Shown here piece by piece: positions 1 through 38,797 of a stretch of 64,000 nt of DNA (the first letter of the stretch is position 1; every line of letters begins with the position of its first letter). This DNA comes from Dallia pectoralis (lineage: Eukaryota > Chordata > Actinopteri > Esociformes > Umbridae). The position numbers and the translations under genes were made by a program. The stretch lies in the NCBI GenBank assembly GCA_029465975.1, contig CM055728.1, forward strand, positions 8,505,307 through 8,569,306. Direction: 5' to 3'. Below the pieces are notes generated by a model that saw only the letters and a list, made by a program, of their open reading frames with translations, was not told the DNA's origin and did no database searches.

Positions 1-337
1 GGACAGGAGAAACCGTTTACAGCTGCATCATCAGTCCGGGGGCCTTGATAACGCAGATTGATCAGTGCCTGCTGTCATAATAGAGAGTGAGAGAGAGAGC
101 GTGAGAAAGGGAGAGAGTGAGACAGGGCAAGAGAGAGAGGTGAGCGGAGTCGAGAGCCAGGAGGCGATCACTCCGGGGCTAACGCACAACAGCTCAGCGG
201 CGCTCGGTGTAAACGTGGAAGTGAGCGCCGGCTGAACTCGGCCCTGCAGCGGCGGCGGCACACGTCGTCCATCCCTCCCTTCGTCCGGTAACGGCAGTCA
301 TTAATGCTTTCTCTGTCTCTCTGCCGCTGCTTTGCAG
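1..337 (+). other. magi1 intron end, GA-rich tract
   Basis: A short (GA)n-rich stretch lies at 84-145. The rest has no coding signal apart from the pyrimidine tract that leads to the acceptor at 337. Confidence 0.5.
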
Positions 338-28718
<28,381 letters not shown>

Positions 28719-30755
28719 GGGAACAGTGCTCTGCCCCTTGCCTCTCCGAACTTGACACGTGGAGAGCGCAGCACACACACTGGACCGCTGTGGTGAACTT
28801 GTGTGACTTACCCGACCGCCGGGTTGATTTGACTACGTGTGATCATCGTTTTAGTCCATAGTACTGTATGTTTCGTTTCCGTTGTCATTATTTTGAGCAT
28901 AAATGAGGTTGTTAATACTGTAGTGAAGGTATGCGTAATGTGCCTGTCATATCACAAACGGTCATTTGGCTTTTTTTATAGGCATCTCTGACTCAATCAC
29001 ATATGTGTTTCCTCTGAACATGCTCGTATCTGTGGTAACTGGTAATTTACGATGGGCCTGTTTTTATGTTTTTCATAGATGTTGTTTTTCACCCAGGAAT
29101 TGCTTTATGAAGCAAACTATAGCACAAGACGTTGGAAGTACAGACACGGACCTCTGCAGTGAACCTACCTATCATAGAGAACAAAGGCAATCTCACATTT
29201 TATAACCAATGGTCATTTTAGAACGAAAAATAATATATTTGAAACGTCCTGTTTTTGGCATTTGTCTCGCTATTTATTTTCTATTGGCAGATACCATGAG
29301 GAAGCTTGCTTAAAAGCTTTAAGGACCAAGTTATTTGCCCCATAACCTGAAGAGAAAAATGACTTGCAACACAGCTAAATTGGCTGTTGAATACCGTTTC
29401 TTAAAAATGTTCGAAGTTTACAAGGCAGCTCCCATCTCAACAGCCCATAACACCACTATCCCATTTTGACCACCTGCTGAGACAAAAAACACCAGGTATT
29501 AAAACACTAGGTGTTGTTGACATGCCTCTCACGAAGCAAAGAAGTCTCAAACTGTCCACGAGCTGAAGCTGTTCTGATTTACTGTTGTTCGGTTTCTTTG
29601 GTAATGAGGCTAGACATGAGATCTCCTCAGACTCTTCAGGGTAGACTACCGTGCGAGGATAAATGTTCCCAAGTTTTGTACTATCGAGAAAAACAGAAGC
29701 ACCATGCTGTAGCCTGTAACTTAAAGCCAGCTTCCTAGTTAAACGCAACATGGAAATGGTGGCAGGTTTTTTTTAAGTAACTGCAGTCGTAGACAGCTGG
29801 ACTACTACATCGTATCCAATAAAAAACAGGTAATATGGGAGTGGTGATGATGTGATTAGGTTAGGGAAGTTGTTGCTACTGTAACAGCTGGAAAGTTCCG
29901 GTACAGAAGCCATCTGCCATGCTGAGCCATGCTGTCACGCCACTGGAGTCTGACTGCTGCTTTTACCGTGTGTTTATTCAGTGTTTTCTCTGTTTTATGT
30001 TTCACAAAACAACAAAAGATATAGGAAAAACCACATCAAATGCATTGTTTTATCACTGTCGTCGCCGTGGTACTGTAGAAAAAAATTGACGAAGAATAAA
30101 AAAATACATTTTTAAAGAAGTAGTTAACCTGCCGACCACCACCTGTACAGAATTTGACTGATCTAACTAATAGGAACCTGTTGACAAATAAAATGTTGCC
30201 TTTTTCTTGTACAAAAGAGAAATTTATGAGAAACCTCTGCGGTGAGGAATGTGATATTGTGTTTATATTTCTGAAATGGACTCGATGATTCATGGGAAAT
30301 ATGTTAATGTACTCTGAATCAGGTATGTAAAGACATTCTAAAAACGGATGACCGTATTTGGTCCATCGGACGCTGTTTGTTGGTTTGAATATCTCTTGAT
30401 GGTTAGCCTGCCTTTGTATTATAAAGCACTTGTATGCAGTCTGTGTTCTTTAATGCATTATTTCTTGCAATGTGCTCCAGACAACAATGCTATCTCTGTG
30501 TTGATGATAAAACCAGTACATGTATATGGGCCAATCTTTTTATTTTATAAAACACTATGCATATATAAATACTACATTGTTCATAGGTTTATTTGACCCA
30601 TGAAGCGATACATAACATTAGTCTAAGTACAAGTAATGTGGACTTATCCAGTAAAGCTTCTTTCCCTGAGATGGATCACAGTGTATATGTAGCTATCAAT
30701 AAGAAGTCTGTGAATGCTATTTTTATTATCAAATAAAGTTTTTCCATACAAATTC
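28719..30755 (+). other. magi1: magi1 3' untranslated region
   Basis: About 2 kb of AT-rich, non-repetitive sequence follows the stop. It holds possible early poly(A) signals AATAAA at 29818 and 30187 and a better placed one at 30732. The exact end is inferred, not seen. Confidence 0.6.
30732..30737 (+). promoter_or_regulatory. magi1: poly(A) signal AATAAA, likely main magi1 3' end
   Basis: AATAAA lies in tttattatcaaataaagttt, and sequence beyond about 30760 loses any link to the gene. Alternative hexamers at 29818-29823 and 30187-30192 could give shorter 3' UTRs. Confidence 0.5.
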
Positions 30756-31335
30756 AAGAGGAACCTTCTCTACGGTGACTTGCGATTATATTCTCAGGAG
30801 ATACCGTATGATGTGATTGACATCGTCGATTCCCTTTGTGAGTGCAGAAGCCACAGGTATGAGTGACGCGTTCTCAGGCGAAGTTATTCTTCAAGCGTCA
30901 ATACATCTAAATATAAAAGTTAACACACTGCTGTAGGAACTCGATGAAGTGTCTGTAAAAAACATCAACAACGATTAGGATCCAACTGTGTGCAAAGTTA
31001 TTTAATTGTTGCAGAGCTTTCGGCCATTCACCGGAGCATGTGTCCACAAACGAAGGCTACGCACTGATCTGACATCAGATTTGTCTATTAATGATTGAGG
31101 TTAGGGCATTTAGTCACACCATTATCTGCTTTCCTAGTATATGAATTTGAACACGCTAATAGTGAACCTTTGTCTATGACGGTAAGCAGCTCATTGTAAC
31201 CCTGAGAGATAGAGCTTTGGCTACCATGTTCACATCACTTAGTGGTTGTTTAACACACAAAAATGTACGCCAGTTCAAAATATATGAGCAGCAGCTTTAT
31301 AAGAACTTAAAAGTCTTCCTTCTTGGTACAAGAAA
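30756..31335. other. intergenic, nothing recognised
   Basis: Sequence between the magi1 3' end and a Tc1 element. No coding or repeat signal. Confidence 0.4.
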
Positions 31336-32524
31336 TATGGGCGTGCCCATGAGTTTGCGTACCCTGGCAGAAATTGCGAAATGACATTTGAAAACATGAC
31401 TCATCATGTCTTTTATTAAGGGACAGTGATCATATGCAGCCATTTATGATCACGCAGTTGTTTGGCTCCATTTCAAATCACTACCATATCAGAAATCGCC
31501 CAAATGGCCCTGATAAACAGTTTACATACCCTTGAATGTTTGACCTTTGTTACAGACACACAAACACAGGTTACAGTGGCAGTTCAAAGTCAATTTCCCA
31601 CACCTGTGGCTTTTTATATTGCAATTAGTGTCTGGGTATAAATAGTCAGCAAGGATAGAAAAAGATTTCTAAAGCCTTCCAAATGCCGGTCAAAACTGTT
31701 CAATCGCTTATTAAAAAGTGGAACATTTAGGAATCTCTTGACACCAAGCCAAGGTCTGTTATACCAAGACCGGTTTTAGCCAACACTCTCTGAAGAATTG
31801 TTTGGGATAGAGAGAAAAACACACAGGTAACCTCAGGAGAAACACAGGCTGTTCTGAAAATAGACGGTGCTGTTGTTTCAAGGAGTACAAAAAGGCAATA
31901 CTTTAACAAAAATTAGCTGCATGGTCGAGTTGCCAGAAAGAAGCCTTCACTGCATCAATGCCACAACAAAGCAGAGTTCCAACATGGCCGACAGCACCTT
32001 GACACGCCTCACAGCTTCTGGCACACTGTAATTTGGAGTGAAGAGACCAAAGCAGAGCTCTATGGTCACGTTCATAAGCGCTATGTCAAGAGCGGGGTCC
32101 ACATGCCTGTAGTGAAACGATTAGCACCCCCACTGTGTGGCATGGTGGGGACTCACTGATGTTTTATGTGAGCTCTAAAGGCACGGGGGAATGTCGTGAA
32201 TATCGATGGCCAGATGAATGCAGCGTGTTATCAGAAAATACTAGAGGATGACATGCATTCTTCTGCCCGAAAGCTGCACGTGGGAGGCTCTTGGACTTTC
32301 CGGCACGACAATGATCCAAAACACCCGGCCAAGTGGACCCTTCAGTGGTCACGGCAGAGGAAAGTGACGGTTCTGGAGTGGCCGTCACCGTCTCCTGACA
32401 GTTGACTACAAATCCCATGAGAAATAAAATACATGTGTATTGCCTGCTCACTCGTGTTTTCTTTAATAATGGGACATGAATAATCAATTCTCCAAGGGTA
32501 TGCAAACTTCCGGGCACAACTATA
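31336..32524 (+). mobile_element. Tc1-like element with IR/DR-type ends, decayed
   Basis: Imperfect outer inverted repeats: left around agtttgcgtaccctggcag (about 31353) and right around ccaagggtatgcaaact (about 32492). A second internal direct copy, gtttacatacccttgaatg, at about 31521 gives the paired-repeat (IR/DR) plan seen in Sleeping Beauty-type elements. TA flanks both ends. The inside is a decayed transposase. Confidence 0.8.
31690..32405 (+). pseudogene. Tc1-like transposase remnant
   Basis: Readable pieces are KTVQSLIKKW near 31692, HDNDPKHPAKWTLQW near 32305 (the second Asp region) and VTVLEWPSPSPDS near 32365, which stops where DLNPIEHLW would follow. Many stops and frame changes lie between. 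Part of the C-terminus is deleted. Confidence 0.75.
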
Positions 32525-34225
32525 AATTCTACACAAATCATAGTAATAAATGTTTCACCACTTAATGTGGAAGTTTGTTTTTGGCTCGCCGCACAGAACT
32601 AGAGCTGCGGCGGTGATGGTTGCGTAACACTCTGCTATTTAAGAGTCTGTCTCGTGTTGCCTGTAAAGACATTACTTGTCTCTGGTCAAAATTGGTTGCG
32701 CACTGTTATGGAGAATAAATAGGGTGTCTACAGTTTTCCCTCAGGCTATATCGGGGTTGTTACTAGGAAGGCATTTCTAATAGAAGTGCTAAACAAGTGA
32801 TCCATATCTGAGCTCAAAAGGGGGGGAAAGCTTCAGGATTTCTGGGAGTACACACAGCACCAAGCCTTCACAGCATCTGACTCACTCTGCTGAATAATGA
32901 ATGAGCTTTTTCTTCCATCTAGATGAAAAGAGTGGGTTGGATGTGAATTAAAGCTGGGCGTTTTCTCACTCGCCAAGCGTTCCTTCCCCAAGGCCAATGC
33001 AGGTAGGATATAAGTTAGAGGACCCCACGTGACTGTGACATCATATACCACAACCCAGGAGCAGATGGGTGCTTGCAAGTTGACCTTGACGGGCAGTCGT
33101 CATGGAAACACAGAATTATGTACATGCCGTTTTTATTAAAGCCAAGGTGACGGCAGCTCCTTATTGGCAGAAACACAAGCTTCAGCAGGAAGGTAAAATC
33201 CCAAAGTGGGAAATGACAGAGTCGGCAGAATGCAGATGCCATCAATTACATGTGATGATTCTATTTATTTTCCATTGGGTATTCCCGAGGGGCAATGCTC
33301 TCACTTCCTACTTGTGTTCAACCGTGCCCCTCTCTGCCATTCTGGTCTGTTGCCAGTTCCATTAGTTGTTGTTCCCCTTAACCTCTCTGGAGCTGGATTG
33401 GTGGAGATCGCTTGGTGCATCTGTATTCATCTAGAGGTCTGTGGTATGAAGGTTGCCATAGCTACGCTACGAAGATCATTATGAGAAAGTTTGAGGTGTT
33501 TGTTTTGCTCCTGACAAATATTTTGCCAAATCGGGCACAAAAGAAAAGGAATCTCACATCACTCTGTAATTTGTATTATTTAGCACAGCCAGTCTCACTT
33601 TACAGCACACTGTGTACATTGACGAGAAAAGGCACGGATGATTTATTCATATTTTATTACGGATTACTGTTTCAGTAAAACTGGAGCAGGACCCAATACA
33701 CACCCCTTGTAATGTTTCATTTGAAATCAACGTTTGTGTGTTTCAAGATGACTTGAACCAGAAGAACACAAATGTATTCTGATGAGACAGATTGTTGATA
33801 ATACAATTTGACTTGACGTGTTTCACCTTAAGCCACCCTGGGTGTGATCATAGCGGCTCAGTGTCTATAGTCATGTCAGTATCTAAAGCTCCTGTCCCCC
33901 GATTCATACATTGAAATGCTTATTATTGTAATTATTCCTTCTAATTACAATTAGTTTAAGTACCTGTGATTGCCTTCAGATTATTGTCCTCTTCTTTCCA
34001 ACAGTTTTGAAGAAAGCATTTGACTGTACGGACTATACCAAACAGTTCGGATATGTTTTCTTATATATATATTGCATTTTTTGTCCTGGTTGTAAAATGT
34101 ATTTTGGCATCAACTGACTCAAAATATAGATCGATCACTGTAATAAAGGAATTGTCATTTTTTAATATTTGTAATGTGTATTTGAGGAGAAATTTTTTAC
34201 CATCAAAAAAGGTACCAACCCCTAA
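32525..34225. other. intergenic between Tc1 and rho, nothing recognised
   Basis: Unique AT-rich sequence with no coding pattern. It includes the downstream flank of rho. Confidence 0.4.
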
Positions 34226-34232
34226 ATAAACA

Positions 34233-34238
34233 TTTATT
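34233..34238 (-). promoter_or_regulatory. rho: candidate rho poly(A) signal
   Basis: TTTATT on the plus strand is AATAAA for rho, about 560 bp after the stop. Another copy lies nearer at 34376-34381. The 3' UTR therefore spans roughly 34230 or 34360 to 34794; which one is used cannot be told. Confidence 0.4.
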
Positions 34239-34794
34239 CATTACTCTAATGCACAAATTCTGAACCGGCGTTTTTCCAATTCATACATTGAAATCGCGCG
34301 TTCTTTACTTCATACCAGCCATATCTATTTTGTAATAAGTAAAACATTAGCAGCAGTTGTCTTTGCAAAGTGCCATTTATTACGTTGCTTTGATTACATG
34401 CCTCTACATAAACAAACAAGCCAGTATCACATATAGAATCTGACTTTAAAATATTTTTAATTTTTTTTTCTCCTAGGAAAGATCAAACATCTTGCAGTCT
34501 AACAGAGGTGGAACTGGGCGGGGAACACATGTCCTCAAAGTAAAATCCTTTAGACCAAACTGAATCAAAATATATTGAACCAGTTAATGATTTTCACCTC
34601 AATTCCATCCCAGCAAATTGTTACGTTATTCTCTGCACATGTACAGAAACAACTTCGTAGTGGGCTGCCCATCTCCAATTGTCTTTACGTTGAACCTGGT
34701 TTGTAAAAATAATTTTTAAAAGAGCCTTTGTCGTTTACGGGAGCAGCAGTCTTCTTCGTGGACGCCGGGCCTTAGGGTCCTGCGGTAGCCCTGT

Positions 34795-35859
34795 TCATGC
34801 GGGGGTCACGGAGCTGGAGGACACGGCGGAAGCCTCAGTCTTTGAGGCGCTGGTGGACGCTCCTTCCTCCCCCTCGAAGGGGTTCTTCCCGCAGCACAGG
34901 GTGGTGATCATGCAGTGGCGGAACTGCTTGTTCATCATTATGTAGATCAGAGGGTTGTACAGGGCCGAGCTCTTGGCAAAGAACGCCGGGATTGTCATGA
35001 ACACGGGGCCGAACTCCGACCCCTGGTTGCAGAAGATGTACCAGGCGACACTGGCATACGGAATCCAACAAACGAGGAAAGAGGCAACCATCGCGATGAC
35101 CATGCGTGTCACCTCCCTCTCGGCCCTCTGGGTGGTCTCAGACTCTTGTTGGGCAGCGGCAGCCGCTTTGACCGCGCACAGCAGGTTGCCGTAGCAGAAG
35201 GTGATGATGATGAAGGGGATGGTGAAGTGGACGATAAACATGTAGATGACGAAGGACTCGTTGTTGAAACCTTCGGCGCGCGTGTAGTAGTCGATTCCGC
35301 ACGAGCACTGCATGCCCTCTGGGATATAGCGGGACCAGCCGAGCAGAGGGGGCGCGGCACAAGTGTTGGCCATGGTCCAAGTGAAGGCCACGCCCATGAT
35401 GGCGTGTGTCTCAGTGAAGCGGAAGCTGCTGATGGGCTTGCAGACGACCAACCACCTCTCAATAGCCAGGACAACCAGGGACCAAAGAGCAATCTCGCCA
35501 CCGAGCGTAGCGAAGTAGCCCTCGAGGTTGCAGCCCGTTCTCCCGAAGACAAAGTATCCGTTCATCGAGGTGTACGCCGTTGTGGTGAAGCCGCCGATGA
35601 CCATAAAGAGATCAGCCACGGCCAGGTTGAGCAGAATGTAATTCAGGGCGGTTCTCAGCTTCTTGTGTTCGATGGTTACGTAGAGTGTGAGGAAGTTGAT
35701 GGGGAAGCAGGTAATGATGAGGAAGAACATGTAGGAGCCCATTAGAGCATATGCCGCGGGGCTGACAAGGTAGTACTGTGGGTAATCGTACGGGCTCCTC
35801 ACGACGCCAGTAGCATTGGACATAGGGACGTAGAAAAACGGCCCCTCTGTTCCGTTCAT
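34795..35859 (-). CDS. rho: rhodopsin (intronless teleost rod opsin)
   Basis: Rod visual pigment: a 7-TM GPCR that binds retinal and activates transducin in rod outer segments. A single open frame of 354 codons plus stop. The start chosen is MNGTEGPFFYVP, although the frame stays open 22 codons further upstream, because this is the family start and carries the N2 and N15 glycosylation sites. Seen by bovine numbering: D83, C110-C187 disulphide pair, counterion E113, E122, ERW after TM3, W265, Y268, A292, Schiff-base K296 in FFAKSSALYNP, NPLIY of TM7, palmitoylation Cys pair TLCCGKNPF, a Ser/Thr-rich tail and the VxPx-type end VTPA. No introns, as known for teleost rho retrogenes and unlike the intron-bearing exorh. 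The D83/E122/F261/A292 set suggests a pigment near 500 nm with vitamin A1 (inference). Transcription is convergent to magi1. Confidence 0.98.
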   Translation of the reverse strand: MNGTEGPFFYVPMSNATGVVRSPYDYPQYYLVSPAAYALMGSYMFFLIITCFPINFLTLYVTIEHKKLRTALNYILLNLAVADLFMVIGGFTTTAYTSMNGYFVFGRTGCNLEGYFATLGGEIALWSLVVLAIERWLVVCKPISSFRFTETHAIMGVAFTWTMANTCAAPPLLGWSRYIPEGMQCSCGIDYYTRAEGFNNESFVIYMFIVHFTIPFIIITFCYGNLLCAVKAAAAAQQESETTQRAEREVTRMVIAMVASFLVCWIPYASVAWYIFCNQGSEFGPVFMTIPAFFAKSSALYNPLIYIMMNKQFRHCMITTLCCGKNPFEGEEGASTSASKTEASAVSSSSVTPA

Positions 35860-35944
35860 GGTTGCGGTCAAACGGCGTTGTTCGGTTCGGCCGTGCAGGG
35901 AAAGGGATAATTTCAACAAACTCACCGGGAGGTTCCTGATATTG

Positions 35945-35982
35945 CTTTTATACGCTCGGCTTAAGGCATTAATCTGTCAGCA
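35945..35982 (-). promoter_or_regulatory. rho: rho core promoter: TATA box with NRL- and CRX-like sites
   Basis: On the minus strand TATAAAAG lies at 35952-35945, about 90 bp before the start codon. Just upstream lie GATTAA at 35974-35969 (CRX/OTX-like) and TGCTGAC at 35982-35976 (half of an NRL/MARE site). NRL and CRX sites side by side ahead of a TATA box are the known layout of vertebrate rod opsin promoters. No further distal element is claimed. Confidence 0.65.
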
Positions 35983-36154
35983 CAATGTGATTTAGGCCAC
36001 CGTTAATATCTAATCCAGCCGTGACTGCAGACATAACTGACAAGTCATCAAGTTATCAAGGTTACACCTGCTCAAACTCGTTAGTCGTATTTCTGATGAC
36101 GACTTAATCTGAAGCATTGTTTTGGCTGTGATACTAACACCTGTGGGCCTCAGA

Positions 36155-37018
36155 TTAGACAAGGTATACTTGTAGACAAAGTTTACTTGTAGACACTGTA
36201 TATTTGTAGACACTGTATACTTGTAGACACGGTTTACTTGTAGACATGGTTTACTTGTAGACAAGGTATAGGCTACTTGTAGACACAGTTTACTTGTAGA
36301 CACTGTATACTTGTAGACACGGTTTACTTGTAGACACGGTTTACTTGTAGACACGGTTCACTTGTAGACAAGGTATAGGCTACTTGTAGACACAGTGTAC
36401 TTGTAGACACGGTATACTTGTAGACACAGTTTACTTGTAGACACGGATTACTTGTAGACACGGTTTACTTGTAGACAAGGTATAGGCTTCTTGTAGACAC
36501 AGTCTACTTGTAGACAAGGTATAGGCTACTTGTAGACACAGTATACTTGGAGATACGGTTAACTAGTAGACACGGTATACTTGTAGACACGGTATACTTG
36601 TTGACACGGTTTACTTGTAGACACAGTATACTTGTCAACACTGTTTACTTGTAGACACGGTATACTTGTAGACACGGTATACTTGTAGACACTGTATACC
36701 TGTAGACACTGTATACCTGTAGACACTGTATACCTGTAGACACGGTATACCTGTAGACACGGTATACTTGTAGACACTGTATACTTGTAGACACTGTATA
36801 CTTGTAGACACTGTATACCTGTAGACACTGTATACCTGTAGACACGGTATACTTGTAGACACTGTATACCTGTAGACACTGTATACCTGTAGACACTGTA
36901 TACCTGTAGACACGGTATACTTGTAGACACTGTATACCTGTAGACACTGTATACCTGTAGACACTGTATACCTGTAGACACGGTATACTTGTAGACATTG
37001 TATACTTGTAGACGCGGA
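36155..37018 (+). repeat. 17-bp minisatellite upstream of rho, about 45-50 copies
   Basis: The unit is cttgtagacacggtata with variants cctgtagacactgtata and the longer aaggtataggcta. The left part (36155-36560) is irregular and the right part (36650-37015) is regular. It lies about 180 bp beyond the rho TATA region, on the upstream side of the gene. Confidence 0.93.
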
Positions 37019-37025
37019 ATATATT

Positions 37026-37679
37026 ATATTCACATACTATATTGTGATTTAGCCCTCCTGTTGGGGTCAATTTGACCCCATTCAATGATTAACATCTCTA
37101 AAAATGTGCTTGACATCATTTTTTTTGCTTCATATTGAATGACTTTTCCTAATTTCATGGGGACAACTGGGTAAACATAAAATTAACATGATGATATATT
37201 TTCAATGTCCTGTGTGCATTTTGTACACATCGCTGTTCCTTGGGGTCAATTCGCATTTGGCTAAGCCACACCCTAGAATGTAGATTGACCAATCACAGCG
37301 CAGCCAAGATCGAGCTCCGACAGAGCTCTCGGCAGGCTATTACCGTCGTAGTTTTATCAGAAATATAGTTAAACGTTGTGCCTGGGGCATTTGTAACACA
37401 GATACGCGTTTCCCAGAGAGGTTGGAGTGAAGTGTCCGTTTTTTCCCTTCCCAAAACCGAAGTCAAATCCTGACAAATGTTGTCTTTGGATTACAGAAAA
37501 CATAACAGAAAACATGCCTGACAACTACAGAGCAGAGTTCCCAACAACCATTGCAATTCCTGATGGTACAGAGATTAAGACAGAAAAACCAGACTTACTC
37601 AAACTACAAATCTGCGTTTAAATATGTGTTTATAGATCATCTGCATGAGGGAGATATTCACATACTATATTGTGATTTA
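37026..37679 (+). repeat. 602-bp segment between 26-bp direct repeats
   Basis: An exact 26-bp word (atattcacat...gtgattta) lies at 37026-37051 and again at 37654-37679. The segment between starts gccctcctgttgggg and holds the palindrome ggggtcaatttgacccc, a pattern seen at the ends of some fish DNA transposons (piggyBac-like). No transposase recognised. Confidence 0.5.
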
Positions 37680-37903
37680 AATGTGTTGATGGTTGCAGTC
37701 ATTTTCGTTCCCTGTATTTCTGAACACCAGGCATTTACCTTTGCATTCCATTCATTGACTGCATGTATTGTCATAATGCGTTAATATCTTTTTTTAAGCA
37801 TTATATATTTTTCTATATTATATCTTTATTTGATCAGATAAGATGACTAAGAACACATCATCTACCTGGGGAATAGTTCCAGTTTTGCAGAACCTTGCAT
37901 CTG

Positions 37904-37951
<48 letters not shown>

Positions 37952-38797
37952 ATTAGAATATATTTTCTCAATATATGTCAAGATCTTCTCTCACAGACTT
38001 CCTATTCCTTCCTCATACATCTATGTCAACAAAAAATAACAGTAAAATTCCAATGCATTATTTTTTTTAATTTACTTATTCAATAAAAGGGAAAGTGTAG
38101 AACAGTACTTACAGTAGAGTAGAATGATAGAAGACCTGTACCATCTTAAGAGCGCAGCTCAGCACATTCTATCGGTCATCGTATTAAAGGGATTTAAAGC
38201 TCACAGACGTATTAATTTAGGCGGCCAGTAATGATGTAATGGTCTCAGGGTCGTTACCATAAGACACAACAGTGAGAACGATGTCTTGTTTATTGCTTCT
38301 TATACTCAAACTGCTATTAAATATTTGAAGAATTCAATCAAAAGATTCTAAAGTTTGCTAGGGCGCAGCTACTGTGGCAGGGAAGCTAAAGATGGTCTGA
38401 ATTCAATAAATACAGTAATATTCTTTTATCCGGTCACTTATGAAACCCCAAGTGTTGCACACTTTCATATATATTCGTTTGCTTATTTATTCCTCCTACA
38501 TGTGTGGTGTGTATAATGTTTTATTCATTTAGCTTCAGCTAATGATGCCATATCTAAATAGAAAATGTAAAATATACTGTGGATAATAACATGAGTAGTT
38601 TGGGCCTACTGAAGACATAACTGAGATCATATATTGCAAGCTGTTTGTCTACCTGAAAGGGGCAGAGCTATATCCACATAAGCATTCAACCACCCACACA
38701 AACAAAGGAGAGTAGAGCGCTTTAATAAGACACTCAGAAATGGCACCTGGACATAAGCCATTGCACAGTGATGCATTTCACAAACTGCTCCAAACAT
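37680..38797. other. intergenic, AT-rich, (GT)n tract
   Basis: A (GT)n tract of about 45 bp lies at 37904-37948. Otherwise there is unique AT-rich sequence up to the LINE target site. Confidence 0.5.

Noticed and set aside
29437..29751. 104-codon minus-strand frame in the magi1 3' UTR
   Set aside because: No domain, no conservation-like pattern; sits inside an AT-rich 3' UTR.
34915..35745. 276-codon plus-strand open frame antisense to rho
   Set aside because: GC-rich third positions of the rho coding strand open the antisense frame; it has no domain or promoter.
34795..35859. Extra-ocular rhodopsin (exorh) as alternative identity
   Set aside because: exorh keeps the ancestral introns; this gene is intronless with teleost rod opsin features.
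34795..35925. Longer rho start 22 codons upstream
   Set aside because: Falls in the expected 5' UTR; the family start MNGTEGP with its glycosylation site is at 35859.
37427..37784. Two small overlapping open frames near the 26-bp repeats
   Set aside because: No conserved motif and no splice or promoter context; likely chance in a transposon-like segment.
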